A stretch of DNA of 64,000 nt from Bradyrhizobium algeriense (GTDB lineage: Bacteria; Pseudomonadota; Alphaproteobacteria; Rhizobiales; Xanthobacteraceae). Shown in pieces: positions 40,727 through 49,638 of the stretch; position 1 is the stretch's first letter; every line of letters begins with the position of its first letter. The notes beneath the pieces are model-generated. The model was not told the DNA's origin. It ran no database searches and saw only the letters and a list, made by a program, of their open reading frames with translations. Where the stretch lies: the NCBI RefSeq assembly GCF_003062295.1, contig NZ_PYCN01000010.1, positions 62,001 to 126,000 on the forward strand. Reading direction: 5' to 3'. The position numbers were made by a program, and so were the translations under genes.

Positions 40727-41545
40727 ATGTCATCCTACACCACGATATCACCAGACAAGCTTTCCAAATTGATCGGCACGGCAAATACGCCGGCCCTGAT
40801 CGACGTTCGCACCGACGAGGATTTCGCCGCCGACCCGCGGCTGATTCCCGGTGCTATCAGGCGCAACCACGAGCAAGCCGCCGATTGGGGCGAGGAATTT
40901 TCCGGCCGCCCGGCCATTGTCGTCTGCCTGCGCGGTCAGAAACTGGCGCAGGGCACGGCCGCCTGGTTGCGGCATCTCGATGTTCCGGCCGAAGCGCTGG
41001 AAGGCGGATTTGAAGGCTGGAAAGCGGCCAAACTGCCGCTGGTGCCGGCGGAAAAACTGCCCGCGCGTGACGCGAAAGGCCGCACCGTCTGGGTCACCCG
41101 CGCGCGGCCGAAGATCGACCGCATCGCCTGCCCCTGGCTGATCCGCCGCTTTGTGGATCCAAACGCCGTGTTCCTGTTCGTCTCGCCGCCGGAAGTGCTG
41201 GCCGTTGGCGAGCGGTTCAACGCGGCTCCTTTCGACGTCGAGAACGTGTTCTGGAGCCACCGCGGCGAACTCTGCACCTTCGACGTCATGATCGAGGAGT
41301 TTGGCCTGGCGACGCCGCCGCTGCTGCGGCTGGCGGCGATGGTGCGCGGTGCCGATACCGGGCGGCTCGATCTGTCTCCGGAAGCACCCGGGTTGCTCGC
41401 CGCCTCGCTCGGCCTGTCGCGCATGTTCGACGACGATCTCGAACAGCTCGAGGCCGGCATGACGCTGTACGACGCGTTCTACCGCTGGTGCCGCGACGCG
41501 TCAGGCGAGACGCACAACTGGCCGACCAACAAGGCGAAATCGTAA
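40727..41545 (+). CDS. Rhodanese - ChrB-domain fusion protein
   Basis: A 272-residue two-domain protein. Residues 1-110 form a rhodanese domain with the active loop VVCLRGQKLAQG (Cys nucleophile) and the entry motif ALIDVRTDEDFAADPRLIPG. Residues 125-270 are a ChrB C-terminal domain with IDRIACPWLIRRFVDPNAVF and FDVMIEEFGL. ChrB-type proteins accompany ChrA and regulate or assist chromate resistance. The start at 40727 has GAGGG upstream. The stop overlaps the chrA start (TAATG). Confidence 0.92.
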   Translation: MSSYTTISPDKLSKLIGTANTPALIDVRTDEDFAADPRLIPGAIRRNHEQAADWGEEFSGRPAIVVCLRGQKLAQGTAAWLRHLDVPAEALEGGFEGWKAAKLPLVPAEKLPARDAKGRTVWVTRARPKIDRIACPWLIRRFVDPNAVFLFVSPPEVLAVGERFNAAPFDVENVFWSHRGELCTFDVMIEEFGLATPPLLRLAAMVRGADTGRLDLSPEAPGLLAASLGLSRMFDDDLEQLEAGMTLYDAFYRWCRDASGETHNWPTNKAKS

Positions 41546-42948
41546 TGGAAGCCACGATCGACAAGGCGGCCGAGGCCGGCGTAAGCCGCGACCTCGGTCA
41601 CGGCATCAGCTTCGGCGAAGCGTTCCGGGTCTGGCTGCGGGTCGCCGTGCTCAGCTTCGGCGGCCCGGCCGGGCAGATCGCGGTCATGCACCGCATCCTG
41701 GTCGAGGAGAAGAACTGGATCTCCGAGAGCCGGTTTTTGCATGCGCTGAACTACTGCATGCTGCTGCCGGGCCCGGAGGCGCAGCAGCTTGCGACCTATA
41801 TCGGCTGGCTGCTGCACCGGACCGCCGGCGGCATCATGGCCGGCGGCCTGTTCATCCTGCCCGGCATCATCGCCATCATGGGCCTGAGCTACATCTACGC
41901 GGCTTACGGCAATGTCGGCTTCGTCGAGGCGGTGTTCTTTGGGTTGAAGGCTGCAGTGCTCGCGATCGTGGTCCACGCGGTCGTTCGCGTCGGCAAGCGC
42001 GCGTTGCGCAACCGGGTGATGATTGCGCTGGCGGCCATCGCCTTTGTCGCAATCTTCTTTTTCAACGTCCCCTTCCCGGTCATCATCATCGCGGCGGGCG
42101 TGATCGGTTATTTCGGCGCGAAGAGCGGACGGCCGGAATTCGCCGCCGTCGAACACGGCGGCGGAAACGGGAAGACGGCAGCGGTCGACAGCCTGCTCGG
42201 CGAGGAATTGCCCGATCATGTCCGGCCTACCGTGGCGCGTGCGCTAAGAGTGAGTTTGGTGTGGCTGTTGCTGTGGGTGGTGCCGGTGGCGGCGCTGCTG
42301 ATCGGGCTTGGGCAGGCCAATGTGTTCAGCCAGATCGCGCTGTTCTTTTCCAAGATGGCGATGGTGACGTTCGGCGGCGCCTATGCGGTGCTGGCCTATG
42401 TCGCGCAGCAGGCGGTCGAGCATTATCACTGGCTGCAGCCGCGCGAGATGCTGGATGGCCTCGGCATGGCCGAGACCACGCCGGGTCCGCTGATCATGGT
42501 GCTGCAGTTCGTCGGCTTCATGGCCGCCTTCCGCGACCCCGGCACGCTGTCGCCGATGGTTGCGGCCACGCTCGGCGGATTGCTGGCAACCTGGGTCACC
42601 TTCATCCCCTGCTTCCTCTGGATCTTCCTCGGCGCGCCCTATGTCGAGACGCTGCGCGGCAACAAGGGGCTCGCAGGCGCGCTGTCCACGATCACCGCCG
42701 CTGTCGTCGGCGTGATCCTGAACCTCTCGATCTGGTTTGGATTGCACACGCTGTTCCGGCAGACCATCCCGGTCCGCTCGTTCGGGCTGTCGTTCGACAT
42801 GCCGGTGTGGGGAAGCCTCGACCTCGCAGCCTTCGTGCTGGCGGCTGCCGCGGCGACTGCGATCTTCCGTCTCAACATCGGGATGCTGTGGGTGTTGGCG
42901 GGGTCGTGCACGGCGGGTGTGATGATGCGATTTGCGGGATGGGCTTGA
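41545..42948 (+). CDS. chrA: Chromate transporter ChrA
   Basis: A 467-residue CHR-superfamily exporter with two homologous halves. The first half opens FRVWLRVAVLSFGGPAGQIA and has MLLPGPEAQQLATYIGWLLH; the second has FFSKMAMVTFGGAYAVLAYV and GLGMAETTPGPLIMVLQFVG. The repeated FGG and PGP motifs are family marks. It pumps chromate (or sulfate-like oxyanions) out of the cytoplasm. Translationally coupled to the rhodanese-ChrB gene, and followed by a hairpin repeat before the converging CDF gene. Confidence 0.95.
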   Translation: MEATIDKAAEAGVSRDLGHGISFGEAFRVWLRVAVLSFGGPAGQIAVMHRILVEEKNWISESRFLHALNYCMLLPGPEAQQLATYIGWLLHRTAGGIMAGGLFILPGIIAIMGLSYIYAAYGNVGFVEAVFFGLKAAVLAIVVHAVVRVGKRALRNRVMIALAAIAFVAIFFFNVPFPVIIIAAGVIGYFGAKSGRPEFAAVEHGGGNGKTAAVDSLLGEELPDHVRPTVARALRVSLVWLLLWVVPVAALLIGLGQANVFSQIALFFSKMAMVTFGGAYAVLAYVAQQAVEHYHWLQPREMLDGLGMAETTPGPLIMVLQFVGFMAAFRDPGTLSPMVAATLGGLLATWVTFIPCFLWIFLGAPYVETLRGNKGLAGALSTITAAVVGVILNLSIWFGLHTLFRQTIPVRSFGLSFDMPVWGSLDLAAFVLAAAAATAIFRLNIGMLWVLAGSCTAGVMMRFAGWA

Positions 42949-42964
42949 GCGTAGCCATGATCTC

Positions 42965-43044
42965 GTAGGATGGGTGGAGCGAAGCGATACCCATCAATAC
43001 CGGTTGTGAGGCTGATGGGTATCGCTTCGCTCCACCCATCCTAC
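42965..43044. repeat. Intergenic inverted repeat, family B
   Basis: Arms GTAGGATGGGTGGAGCGAAG... and ...CTTCGCTCCACCCATCCTAC with a short centre. It lies between the converging chrA and CDF genes and may act as a two-way terminator. Confidence 0.88.
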
Positions 43045-43049
43045 ATTCC

Positions 43050-43997
43050 CTACACCCGCTCGGCCGGGGCGAGCTTGCACACTTCGGCGGCGGCTTCGAT
43101 CTGCAGCGTGGAATGGTGGATGTTGAAGCGGTGCGAGAGTTCCTCGCAGACCCCATGCAGGAAGGCATCGTCGGTGCCGCCGGGCCGCACCAGATGCGCG
43201 GTCAGCGCGGTCTCGTTGGTGCTCATCGCCCAGATGTGCAGATCATGCACCTCGGCAACACCTTCGAGGCCGGCGAGATAATCCCTCACCTCGGCAAGCT
43301 CGATACCACGCGGCACGCCGTCGAGCGCGAGGTTGACGCTGTCGCGCGCCAAGCCCCATCCGCTCCAGAACACCACGGCGGCGATGACGAGGCTGATCGC
43401 GGGATCGAGCCACAGCCAGCCCGTCAGCATGATGACCCCGGCGGCAACGACTACGCCGAGCGAAACGCCCGCGTCCGCCACCATGTGCAGATAGGCGCCG
43501 CGAATATTGAGGTCGCCATGACGGCCGCGCATGAATAGCAATGCGGTGAAGCCGTTGACGGCGACGCCAAAGGCCGCGACCACCACGACCGTCCAACCCG
43601 CGACCGGCGCCGGGCTGTAGAGCCGGTTGACCGCCTCGACGACGATGCCCCCGACCGCGACCAGCAGCAGACCGGCGTTGAACAGCGCCGCCAGGATCGA
43701 AGCCCGGCGATAGCCGTAGGTATGTCGCTGCGTCGGCTGCTTCTGCGACAGCCATGCCGCGCCCCATGCCAGCAGCAGTGCGATCACGTCGGAGAGATTG
43801 TGAACGGCGTCCGAAATCAGGGCAAGCGAGTTGGCGGCGTAGCCGAAGATCAGCTCCGCAATGACGAACGCCGTATTGAGCGCGGCGCCAATGGCGAACG
43901 CCCAGCCGAAATTATCCGGCGCATGGCTGTGGCCGGCGTGACCATGGGAATGACCATGTGTGTGGGAATGATGCTGGTGAGAGTGATCGTGCGCCAT
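43050..43997 (-). CDS. Cation diffusion facilitator (CzcD/ZitB-like)
   Basis: A 315-residue Zn/Cd/Co-type exporter. The N-terminus is a His-rich metal loop (DHSHQHHSHTHGHSHGHAGH). Six helices follow with the intramembrane metal ligands in SLALISDAVHNLSDVIALLL and AYLHMVADAGVSLGVVVAAG. The cytoplasmic C-terminal domain contains VHDLHIWAMSTNETALTAHL. The start at 43997 (MAHDHSHQ) fits, with GAGGCGGA upstream. The HxxxD pairs indicate zinc rather than manganese specificity. Confidence 0.93.
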   Translation of the reverse strand: MAHDHSHQHHSHTHGHSHGHAGHSHAPDNFGWAFAIGAALNTAFVIAELIFGYAANSLALISDAVHNLSDVIALLLAWGAAWLSQKQPTQRHTYGYRRASILAALFNAGLLLVAVGGIVVEAVNRLYSPAPVAGWTVVVVAAFGVAVNGFTALLFMRGRHGDLNIRGAYLHMVADAGVSLGVVVAAGVIMLTGWLWLDPAISLVIAAVVFWSGWGLARDSVNLALDGVPRGIELAEVRDYLAGLEGVAEVHDLHIWAMSTNETALTAHLVRPGGTDDAFLHGVCEELSHRFNIHHSTLQIEAAAEVCKLAPAERV

Positions 43998-44066
43998 TCC
44001 GCCTCGTCCAGTTCGACGGCGACTTATATAGCGCGCGGAATTGCGAATACTATTACAGGTGGGATT

Positions 44067-44159
44067 CGCAGGGCGGGCAAAGCGAAGCGGTCCCACCGTT
44101 CTTGATAGACATGCCGACAGATGGTGGGCACGGCGCATGCGCGCCTTTGCCCACCCTAC
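44067..44159. repeat. Intergenic inverted repeat, GCAGGGCGGGCAAAGCGAAGC type
   Basis: Left arm GCAGGGCGGGCAAAGCGAAG...CCCACC and right arm GGTGGGCACGGCGCATGCGC...TTTGCCCACCCTAC. It ends five bases before the parC stop codon. Confidence 0.75.
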
Positions 44160-44164
44160 CTTCG

Positions 44165-46420
44165 TTACTCCACGCCTCTCAAGAACTTGTTCGATTTCGG
44201 CAGGCCGTGTGCAAGGCGGCCGGCGTCGGCGCGGTTGCCGCGCCAGTCGGACAATTCCTTGGCGCTCATGCTCTGCTCGCGGCCGGCGGAATCCTTCCAG
44301 GTCAACCCCGCCTTGAGTTCGAACACGGCGACATCCGACAGCTTGGCGCTGGAGTACTTCTGCAGCCGCACGCCACGGCCGCGTGCCATTTCCGGCACCT
44401 GGTCGAGCGGGAACAGCACCATCTTGTGGTTGGTGCCGATCGCGGCGACCGTATCACCCGACACGGTCGCAATCGCGCAGGCCTCGTTCGGCATGGTGAC
44501 GTTGAGCACCTGCTTGCCCTTGCGGGTGTTGCTGACGCAATCCTCTTCCTTGACCACGAAGCCCTGCCCTTCGCTGCTCGCGATCAGGAACTTTCGCTCG
44601 CCCTTGTTGACGAACAGCGAGACGATCGCGGCGTCCTGCTCCATGTCGATGAACATGCGGATCGGCTCGCCATGGCCGCGTCCGCCGGGTAGTTTTGCGA
44701 CGTCGAGCGAATAGAATTTGCCGTTGGTGGCAAACAGCAGAAGCTTGGAGGTGGTCTCGGCGAAGAAGGCATGGTCGAGCTTGTCGTCGGTCTTGAAGGC
44801 AAGGCCCGAGATATCCTCGACGTGGCCCTTCAGCGTCCGCACCCAGCCCTTTTCGGAAATCACCACCGTGCACGGCTCGCGCTCGACGAAGGCTTCCTCG
44901 ATCGCAGCAAGGTCATGCTCGGGCGCATCGGCGAACATCGTGCGACGCTTGCCGAGCGGCGTCTTCGGTCCGAAAAGGTCGCGGACCTTGCGGACCTGCT
45001 CGCCGACCTTGGACCATTGCTCGGTCTCGGAACCGAGCAGCGACTTGATGCCCTTCAACTCGCCGCGAAGGTTCTTGTCCTCGGTGCGAATTTCGAATTC
45101 CTCGAGCTTGCGCAACGAGCGCAGGCGCATGTTGAGGATGGCGTCGGCCTGAACTTCCGTCAGCTTGAACGCCTTGATCAGCGCCGGCTTGGGCTCATCC
45201 TCGGTGCGGATGATCTTGATCACCTTGTCGATGTTCAAGTACGCGATCAGGTAACCGCCGAGCACTTCGAGCCGGTTCTCGATCTGCGTCTTACGGTAAT
45301 TGGAGCGGCGGACCAGCACGTCGCGCAGATGGTCGAGCCATTCGCGCAAACATTCCGCAAGCCCCACCACCTTGGGGATCTTGCCCTTGATCAGCACGTT
45401 GAGGTTCAGCGAAATCTTGCTCTCGAGCTCGGTGAGCCGGAACAGCGATTCCATCATCAGCGCCGGATCGACCGCACGGGATTTCGGCTCGATCACGAGG
45501 CGGACGTCTTCGGCCGATTCGTCGCGGACATCGCCGACCAGCGGCAGTTTCTTCTCGTTCAGTAGTTCGGCGATCTTCTCGACCAGCCGGGATTTTTGCA
45601 CCAGCCACGGGATTTCGGTGATGACGACGACCCAGGTGCCACGGGCGCCCTCTTCCTGGATCCACTTGGCGCGGGTGCGGAACGAGCCGCGCCCGGTCAT
45701 GTAGGCTTCGGCGATGCTTTCCTTTGAGTCGACAACAATGCCGCCGGTCGGGAAATCCGGGCCCTTGACCCATTTCAAGAGCGACTTCGACTTGGCGTCG
45801 GGCTTGTCGATCAGATGCAGCGCGGCGTCGCAGAGTTCGGCTGCGTTGTGCGGCGGGATCGAGGTGGCCATGCCGACCGCGATGCCCTGCGAACCGTTGG
45901 CGAGCAGATTCGGGAAGCCGCCGGGCAGAACCACCGGCTCCTTGCTCTGGCCGTCGTAATTCGGGCGGAATTCGACGCCGTCCTCGTCGATACCTTCCAG
46001 CAGCAACCGCGCGACGTCGGTCATGCGCGCTTCGGTGTAGCGATAGGCGGCAGGATTATCGCCGTCGATATTGCCGAAATTGCCCTGGCCGTCGACCAGC
46101 GGATAGCGCGAGGCGAAATCCTGCGCCAGACGCACCATGGCGTCGTAGATCGCCTGGTCGCCATGCGGATGGAACGAACCCATCACGTCGCCGACGATTT
46201 TCGCGGACTTCTTGAATGGCGTGCCGGGGTCAAGCCGCAACAGGCGCATGCCGTAGAGGATGCGCCGGTGCACCGGCTTCAGCCCGTCGCGGGCGTCCGG
46301 CAGAGCGCGGTGCATGATGGTCGAGAGCGCGTAGGCGAGATAGCGCTCTTCCAGCGCATCGCGCAGCATGACCTCGTGGATTTCGGCCGGTTCTTCCGGC
46401 GGCAGCTGTCGTTTTCCCAT
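44165..46420 (-). CDS. parC: DNA topoisomerase IV subunit A
   Basis: A 751-residue type IIA topoisomerase subunit that breaks and rejoins DNA to decatenate daughter chromosomes. The 5Y-CAP domain has GDVMGSFHPHGDQAIYDAMV and the catalytic Tyr (about 128) in AAYRYTEARMTDVARLL. The coiled gate (RLRSLRKLEEFEIRTEDKNL) and the C-terminal beta-pinwheel (from about 490) follow. Length and the absence of a GyrA box favour ParC over GyrA. It is transcribed alone, flanked by hairpin repeats on both sides; parE is not in the window. Confidence 0.95.
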   Translation of the reverse strand: MGKRQLPPEEPAEIHEVMLRDALEERYLAYALSTIMHRALPDARDGLKPVHRRILYGMRLLRLDPGTPFKKSAKIVGDVMGSFHPHGDQAIYDAMVRLAQDFASRYPLVDGQGNFGNIDGDNPAAYRYTEARMTDVARLLLEGIDEDGVEFRPNYDGQSKEPVVLPGGFPNLLANGSQGIAVGMATSIPPHNAAELCDAALHLIDKPDAKSKSLLKWVKGPDFPTGGIVVDSKESIAEAYMTGRGSFRTRAKWIQEEGARGTWVVVITEIPWLVQKSRLVEKIAELLNEKKLPLVGDVRDESAEDVRLVIEPKSRAVDPALMMESLFRLTELESKISLNLNVLIKGKIPKVVGLAECLREWLDHLRDVLVRRSNYRKTQIENRLEVLGGYLIAYLNIDKVIKIIRTEDEPKPALIKAFKLTEVQADAILNMRLRSLRKLEEFEIRTEDKNLRGELKGIKSLLGSETEQWSKVGEQVRKVRDLFGPKTPLGKRRTMFADAPEHDLAAIEEAFVEREPCTVVISEKGWVRTLKGHVEDISGLAFKTDDKLDHAFFAETTSKLLLFATNGKFYSLDVAKLPGGRGHGEPIRMFIDMEQDAAIVSLFVNKGERKFLIASSEGQGFVVKEEDCVSNTRKGKQVLNVTMPNEACAIATVSGDTVAAIGTNHKMVLFPLDQVPEMARGRGVRLQKYSSAKLSDVAVFELKAGLTWKDSAGREQSMSAKELSDWRGNRADAGRLAHGLPKSNKFLRGVE

Positions 46421-46470
46421 GGGGAGGCGTTAAACTTTTCGGCTGAATCGGGCAAGACGGGAAACAGGGC

Positions 46471-46593
46471 ATCCGTCGTCCCAGCGAACGCAGGGACCCA
46501 TAACCACAGGTGTTTGTGGCGAAAAATGGCTGGGGCCACGGCGCCAATGATGGGCCGCGGCATATGGGTCCCTGCGTTCGCAGGGCGACGGAT
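46471..46593. repeat. Intergenic inverted repeat, ATCCGTCGTCCCAGCGAACG type
   Basis: Arms 46471-46502 and 46563-46593 are inverted copies (ATCCGTCGTCCCAGCGAACG...GGGACCCATA against TATGGGTCCCTGCGTTCGC...GACGGAT) with a 60-base centre. It lies between recO and parC. Confidence 0.82.
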
Positions 46594-46605
46594 CGAGGGA
46601 GTGGG

Positions 46606-47358
46606 TCAGGCGGAGGAACTGATTCGCGCCCGATTCCTCGTCACCGCGTTGATGAACCCGTCCCGTGCGTCGGAATGGCCCTGCCCGCGCGGTTCCAGCA
46701 CGTGGCGGAGCAGGAATAGCCCGGTCAGTCGGAAACCGTCCTGCAGGTCCTGGTCCGACCAGCCGTTCGCCCCGCCCTCGCCTTCGCGCAGGAAGGCTGG
46801 CAGCCGCAGCAGCCGGTCCCGGTAGGGCTCGCCGGCCCGCCGCGACACTGCGCCGCCGGATTTCGGCGAGACGTAGATCAGGTCGGACGTCTCGCCGGTG
46901 GCGGCGCAGTTTTCCAGATCGAGGCCGAAGCCGAGTTCGGCCAGCATCGCGAGCTCAAACCTGATGAGGTGGGCCGCCGCGCCGCCGGCATCGTCAAAGT
47001 CGTCGAGCGTGCGGCCGAGCATCTCGTAGATGTCCTCGTGCGGATCGCGCTCCGGCAGCAACCGCACCAGCGAGGCCAGATGGGTGACGCCATAGGTCGC
47101 GTGCGCCGACGCCAAAAGGGTGGCCGCGCGCAAGCGCGTACCCTCAATGGCGTAATATCCGAGATGCTCGTCGAGCCGCGCCCGCCACACCGTGGTGACG
47201 CTGTTGCCCGGCTGCAGCAAGGGCCGCATCCGCTTGCCCGCACCGCCGCGCACCAGGCCGAGATGACGGCCATGCGCGCGCGTCAGCAGTTCGACGATGG
47301 CGGAGGATTCGCCATGCCGCCGCACGCCCAGCACGATACCCTCGTCGGTCCATTCCAT
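46606..47358 (-). CDS. recO: DNA repair protein RecO
   Basis: A 250-residue recombination mediator that helps RecR load RecA on SSB-coated DNA. An N-terminal OB fold begins MEWTDEGIVLGVRRHGESSA and continues IVELLTRAHGRHLGLVRGGA. The helical domain has FELAMLAELGFGLDLENCAA, where rhizobial members keep a single Cys in place of the zinc cluster of other groups, and DLIYVSPKSGGAVSRRAGEP. In this genus it belongs to the era-rnc-lepB-acpS region, here separated from era by a small membrane gene. Confidence 0.95.
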   Translation of the reverse strand: MEWTDEGIVLGVRRHGESSAIVELLTRAHGRHLGLVRGGAGKRMRPLLQPGNSVTTVWRARLDEHLGYYAIEGTRLRAATLLASAHATYGVTHLASLVRLLPERDPHEDIYEMLGRTLDDFDDAGGAAAHLIRFELAMLAELGFGLDLENCAATGETSDLIYVSPKSGGAVSRRAGEPYRDRLLRLPAFLREGEGGANGWSDQDLQDGFRLTGLFLLRHVLEPRGQGHSDARDGFINAVTRNRARISSSA

Positions 47359-47404
47359 GAGCGGAGTTTACAGGAAATCGCAGAGGGACGCAGCGGTCTC
47401 TCGG

Positions 47405-47488
47405 CCGTCATTCCGGGGCGCATCGAAGATGCGAACCCGGAATCTCGAGATTCCGGGTTCGATGCTTCGCATCGCCCCGGAATGACGG
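47405..47488. repeat. Near-perfect 84-base palindromic repeat
   Basis: It opens CCGTCATTCCGGGGCGCATC and closes CGCCCCGGAATGACGG, with the centre GGAATCTCGAGATTCC. It fills most of the space between recO and the membrane protein gene. Confidence 0.9.
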
Positions 47489-47496
47489 AGGGAGCC

Positions 47497-47877
47497 TCAC
47501 GCGTTGAACCATCCCACCGCGTCGCCGGTGAAGGAGTAATACAGCCCCATCGCCGTCAGTGCGCAGGAAATCACCTCGATGCCGCTGTCGAACGCCAGGC
47601 CCTTTGCGCCGATCACCTGCACGAGCGAAATCACCGACAGCACCAGCGCTGCCGCCAGCACCCAGCGTGGCCAGTTCTTGCGGCGCTGTGCGGCGAGCCA
47701 GACGAAGTAGACCAGAAGCAGGATCAGGCCGGCCGCCATCAGAGTCGCCACGTTGACCATCTGCGCGGTCATGTCGGCCTTTGGCGTGCGGTCCTGAAAC
47801 GCCACCGACACCGAGTCCAGCGTCAGCGACATGTACAGCAGAGCCTCAAACCACACTACGTTCCGGGGTACGTTCAT
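47497..47877 (-). CDS. Small inner-membrane protein, unknown
   Basis: A 126-residue protein with four hydrophobic segments (WFEALLYMSLTLDSVSVAF, LMAAGLILLLVYFVWLAAQ, WVLAAALVLSVISLVQVIG, ISCALTAMGLYYSFTGDAV). It lies 26 bases downstream of era on the same strand and may be the last gene of the lepB-rnc-era unit. Similar small proteins are known in Bradyrhizobium, but I recognise no named family. Confidence 0.65.
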   Translation of the reverse strand: MNVPRNVVWFEALLYMSLTLDSVSVAFQDRTPKADMTAQMVNVATLMAAGLILLLVYFVWLAAQRRKNWPRWVLAAALVLSVISLVQVIGAKGLAFDSGIEVISCALTAMGLYYSFTGDAVGWFNA

Positions 47878-47903
47878 CGGGCTTGTTCTTCTTTACTGCT
47901 TGA

Positions 47904-48830
47904 TCATTCCTTGGGGAATTCCAGCCCCATTTCCCGGTAGCGGTCGGGGTCGTCGCCCCAGTTCTCGCGCACCTTGACGAACAGGAACAGATGCACGGGC
48001 ACGCCGACAATTTCGGCGATTTCTTTCCGCGAATGCGCGCCGATCGACTTGATGGTGGCGCCGCCCTTGCCGAGCACGATCTTGCGCTGGCTCTCGCGCT
48101 CGACAAAGATCGTCTGCTCGATGCGAACCGACTTGTCCTTGCGCTCGGTCCAGCTATCGGTCTCCACCGTCGATTGATACGGCAATTCCTGATGGAGGTG
48201 GCGGTAGATCTTCTCGCGGGTGATTTCAGCCGCCAGATGCCGCAGCGGCGCGTCCGACATCTGGTCTTCCGGGTAGTGGAAGGGTCCGGGCGGCACCATC
48301 TTCGCAAGCGTCTTGCGCAGGTCATCGACGCCATCGCCCGACAGCGCCGAGATCATGAAGGTGCTTTCGAATTTCATGCGCTCATTGGCGGCCTGCGCCA
48401 GCGCCAAAAGCTTCTCGCGCGGGATCAGGTCGATCTTGTTCAGCACCAGGATTTTCGGGTGTTGAACCGACGCAAGCTTGTTCAGGATCGCGTCGGCCTC
48501 GTCGTCGATCCCGGCCTTGGCGTCGAGCAGCACGCAGACGAGGTCGGCATCATGGGCCCCGCTCCAGGCGGTGGACACCATGGCGCGGTCGAGTCTTCGT
48601 TTGGGCGAGAATATGCCGGGCGTATCGACCAGGATGATTTGCGCATTGTCCTCGATCACGATGCCGCGGATCAGGGCGCGGGTCGTCTGCACCTTGCGCG
48701 AGACGATGGTGACCTTGGAGCCGACCAGCGCGTTGACCAGCGTGGACTTGCCGACATTGGGCGCGCCGATCAGCGCGACAAAGCCGCAGGCGGTCTCGGC
48801 GGGCGCGCCGGGTGTGGGTTCAACTGTCAT
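47904..48830 (-). CDS. era: GTPase Era
   Basis: A 308-residue GTPase for 16S rRNA processing and 30S maturation. G1 is IGAPNVGKSTL, G2 the Thr in SRKVQTTRALIRG, G3 LVDTPG, G4 VLNKID, with the effector region SPKRRLDRAMV. The KH domain is at the C-terminus (IVLGKGGATIKSIGAHSRKE). The start is taken at ATG 48830 (MTVEPTPG); a GTG at 48842 is possible. Either overlaps the end of rnc, as in many alphaproteobacteria. Confidence 0.96.
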   Translation of the reverse strand: MTVEPTPGAPAETACGFVALIGAPNVGKSTLVNALVGSKVTIVSRKVQTTRALIRGIVIEDNAQIILVDTPGIFSPKRRLDRAMVSTAWSGAHDADLVCVLLDAKAGIDDEADAILNKLASVQHPKILVLNKIDLIPREKLLALAQAANERMKFESTFMISALSGDGVDDLRKTLAKMVPPGPFHYPEDQMSDAPLRHLAAEITREKIYRHLHQELPYQSTVETDSWTERKDKSVRIEQTIFVERESQRKIVLGKGGATIKSIGAHSRKEIAEIVGVPVHLFLFVKVRENWGDDPDRYREMGLEFPKE

Positions 48831-49638
48831 TGCTGCCGCCACCGACGCCTTCGCGTTCGATCATCACGGAGGCCGCGACCTTCTCGGCGGCGCGCTTGGA
48901 GCCGCCGACGCCTTCGGCGGGCACAAGGCCCGGCAAGTCGACGGCGACGCGGAACTGCGGGTCGTGATGCGGCCCGGTGCGCTCGATCTCGCGATAGACC
49001 GGCGTCGGCAATCCCTTGCTCTGGGCCCATTCCTGCAACACCGTCTTGGGATCGCGCAGCGGCCGGCGCGGCTTGCGCATCCGCTCCAGCCAGTTGCGCT
49101 CGACGAATTGCGACGCCGCGGCATAGCCGCCGTCGAGATAGATCGCGCCGATCACGGCCTCGCAGATGTCGCCGAGCACGGATTTGCGCAGGCGCGCGCC
49201 CGCCCCTGCGCCTACCGCGCCGAGCTTGATGTCGTCGAGCAGCCCGAGCGATTTTGCGACGTCGGCGCAGCTTTCCTTGCGCACGAGATCGGCCAGCCGT
49301 TTCGACAATTCGCCCTCGTCGGCCCGCGGATAGGCGCGATACAGCATGTCGGAGATGATCAGCCCAAGCACGTGATCGCCGAGGAATTCCAGCCGCTGAT
49401 AGCTGTCGGCGCGATGGCGGGTCGCGGGCTTCAAGGCGGAGACATGGGTAAAGGCGGTCGTCAGCAGCGCGGGATCGGAAAATTTGTAGCCGATGCGTCC
49501 CTCGATCGCGGCAGCGGCCGCCTTGGCCCCGGCCTTGCCACGCCTCTTTTTCGGCGCGGCGGCGCCGGCGGCTTCGGCCCGCTGGCCCGGCTCACCCGAG
49601 GTCGATGTGTCAGGAATGGTCGCTGTTTCGTCGATCAT
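48820..49638 (-). CDS. rnc: Ribonuclease III
   Basis: A 272-residue double-strand RNA endonuclease for rRNA and mRNA processing. An N-terminal Ala/Lys-rich extension of about 40 residues (PKKRRGKAGAKAAAAA) precedes the RNase III domain with the signature YQRLEFLGDHVLGLIISDML (catalytic Glu and Asp) and KSVLGDICEAVIGAIYLDGG. The double-strand RNA-binding domain occupies the last 75 residues (DPKTVLQEWAQSKGLPTPVY). The start ATG 49638 overlaps the lepB stop by four bases; the longer frame lies within lepB. Confidence 0.96.
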   Translation of the reverse strand: MIDETATIPDTSTSGEPGQRAEAAGAAAPKKRRGKAGAKAAAAAIEGRIGYKFSDPALLTTAFTHVSALKPATRHRADSYQRLEFLGDHVLGLIISDMLYRAYPRADEGELSKRLADLVRKESCADVAKSLGLLDDIKLGAVGAGAGARLRKSVLGDICEAVIGAIYLDGGYAAASQFVERNWLERMRKPRRPLRDPKTVLQEWAQSKGLPTPVYREIERTGPHHDPQFRVAVDLPGLVPAEGVGGSKRAAEKVAASVMIEREGVGGGSNDS

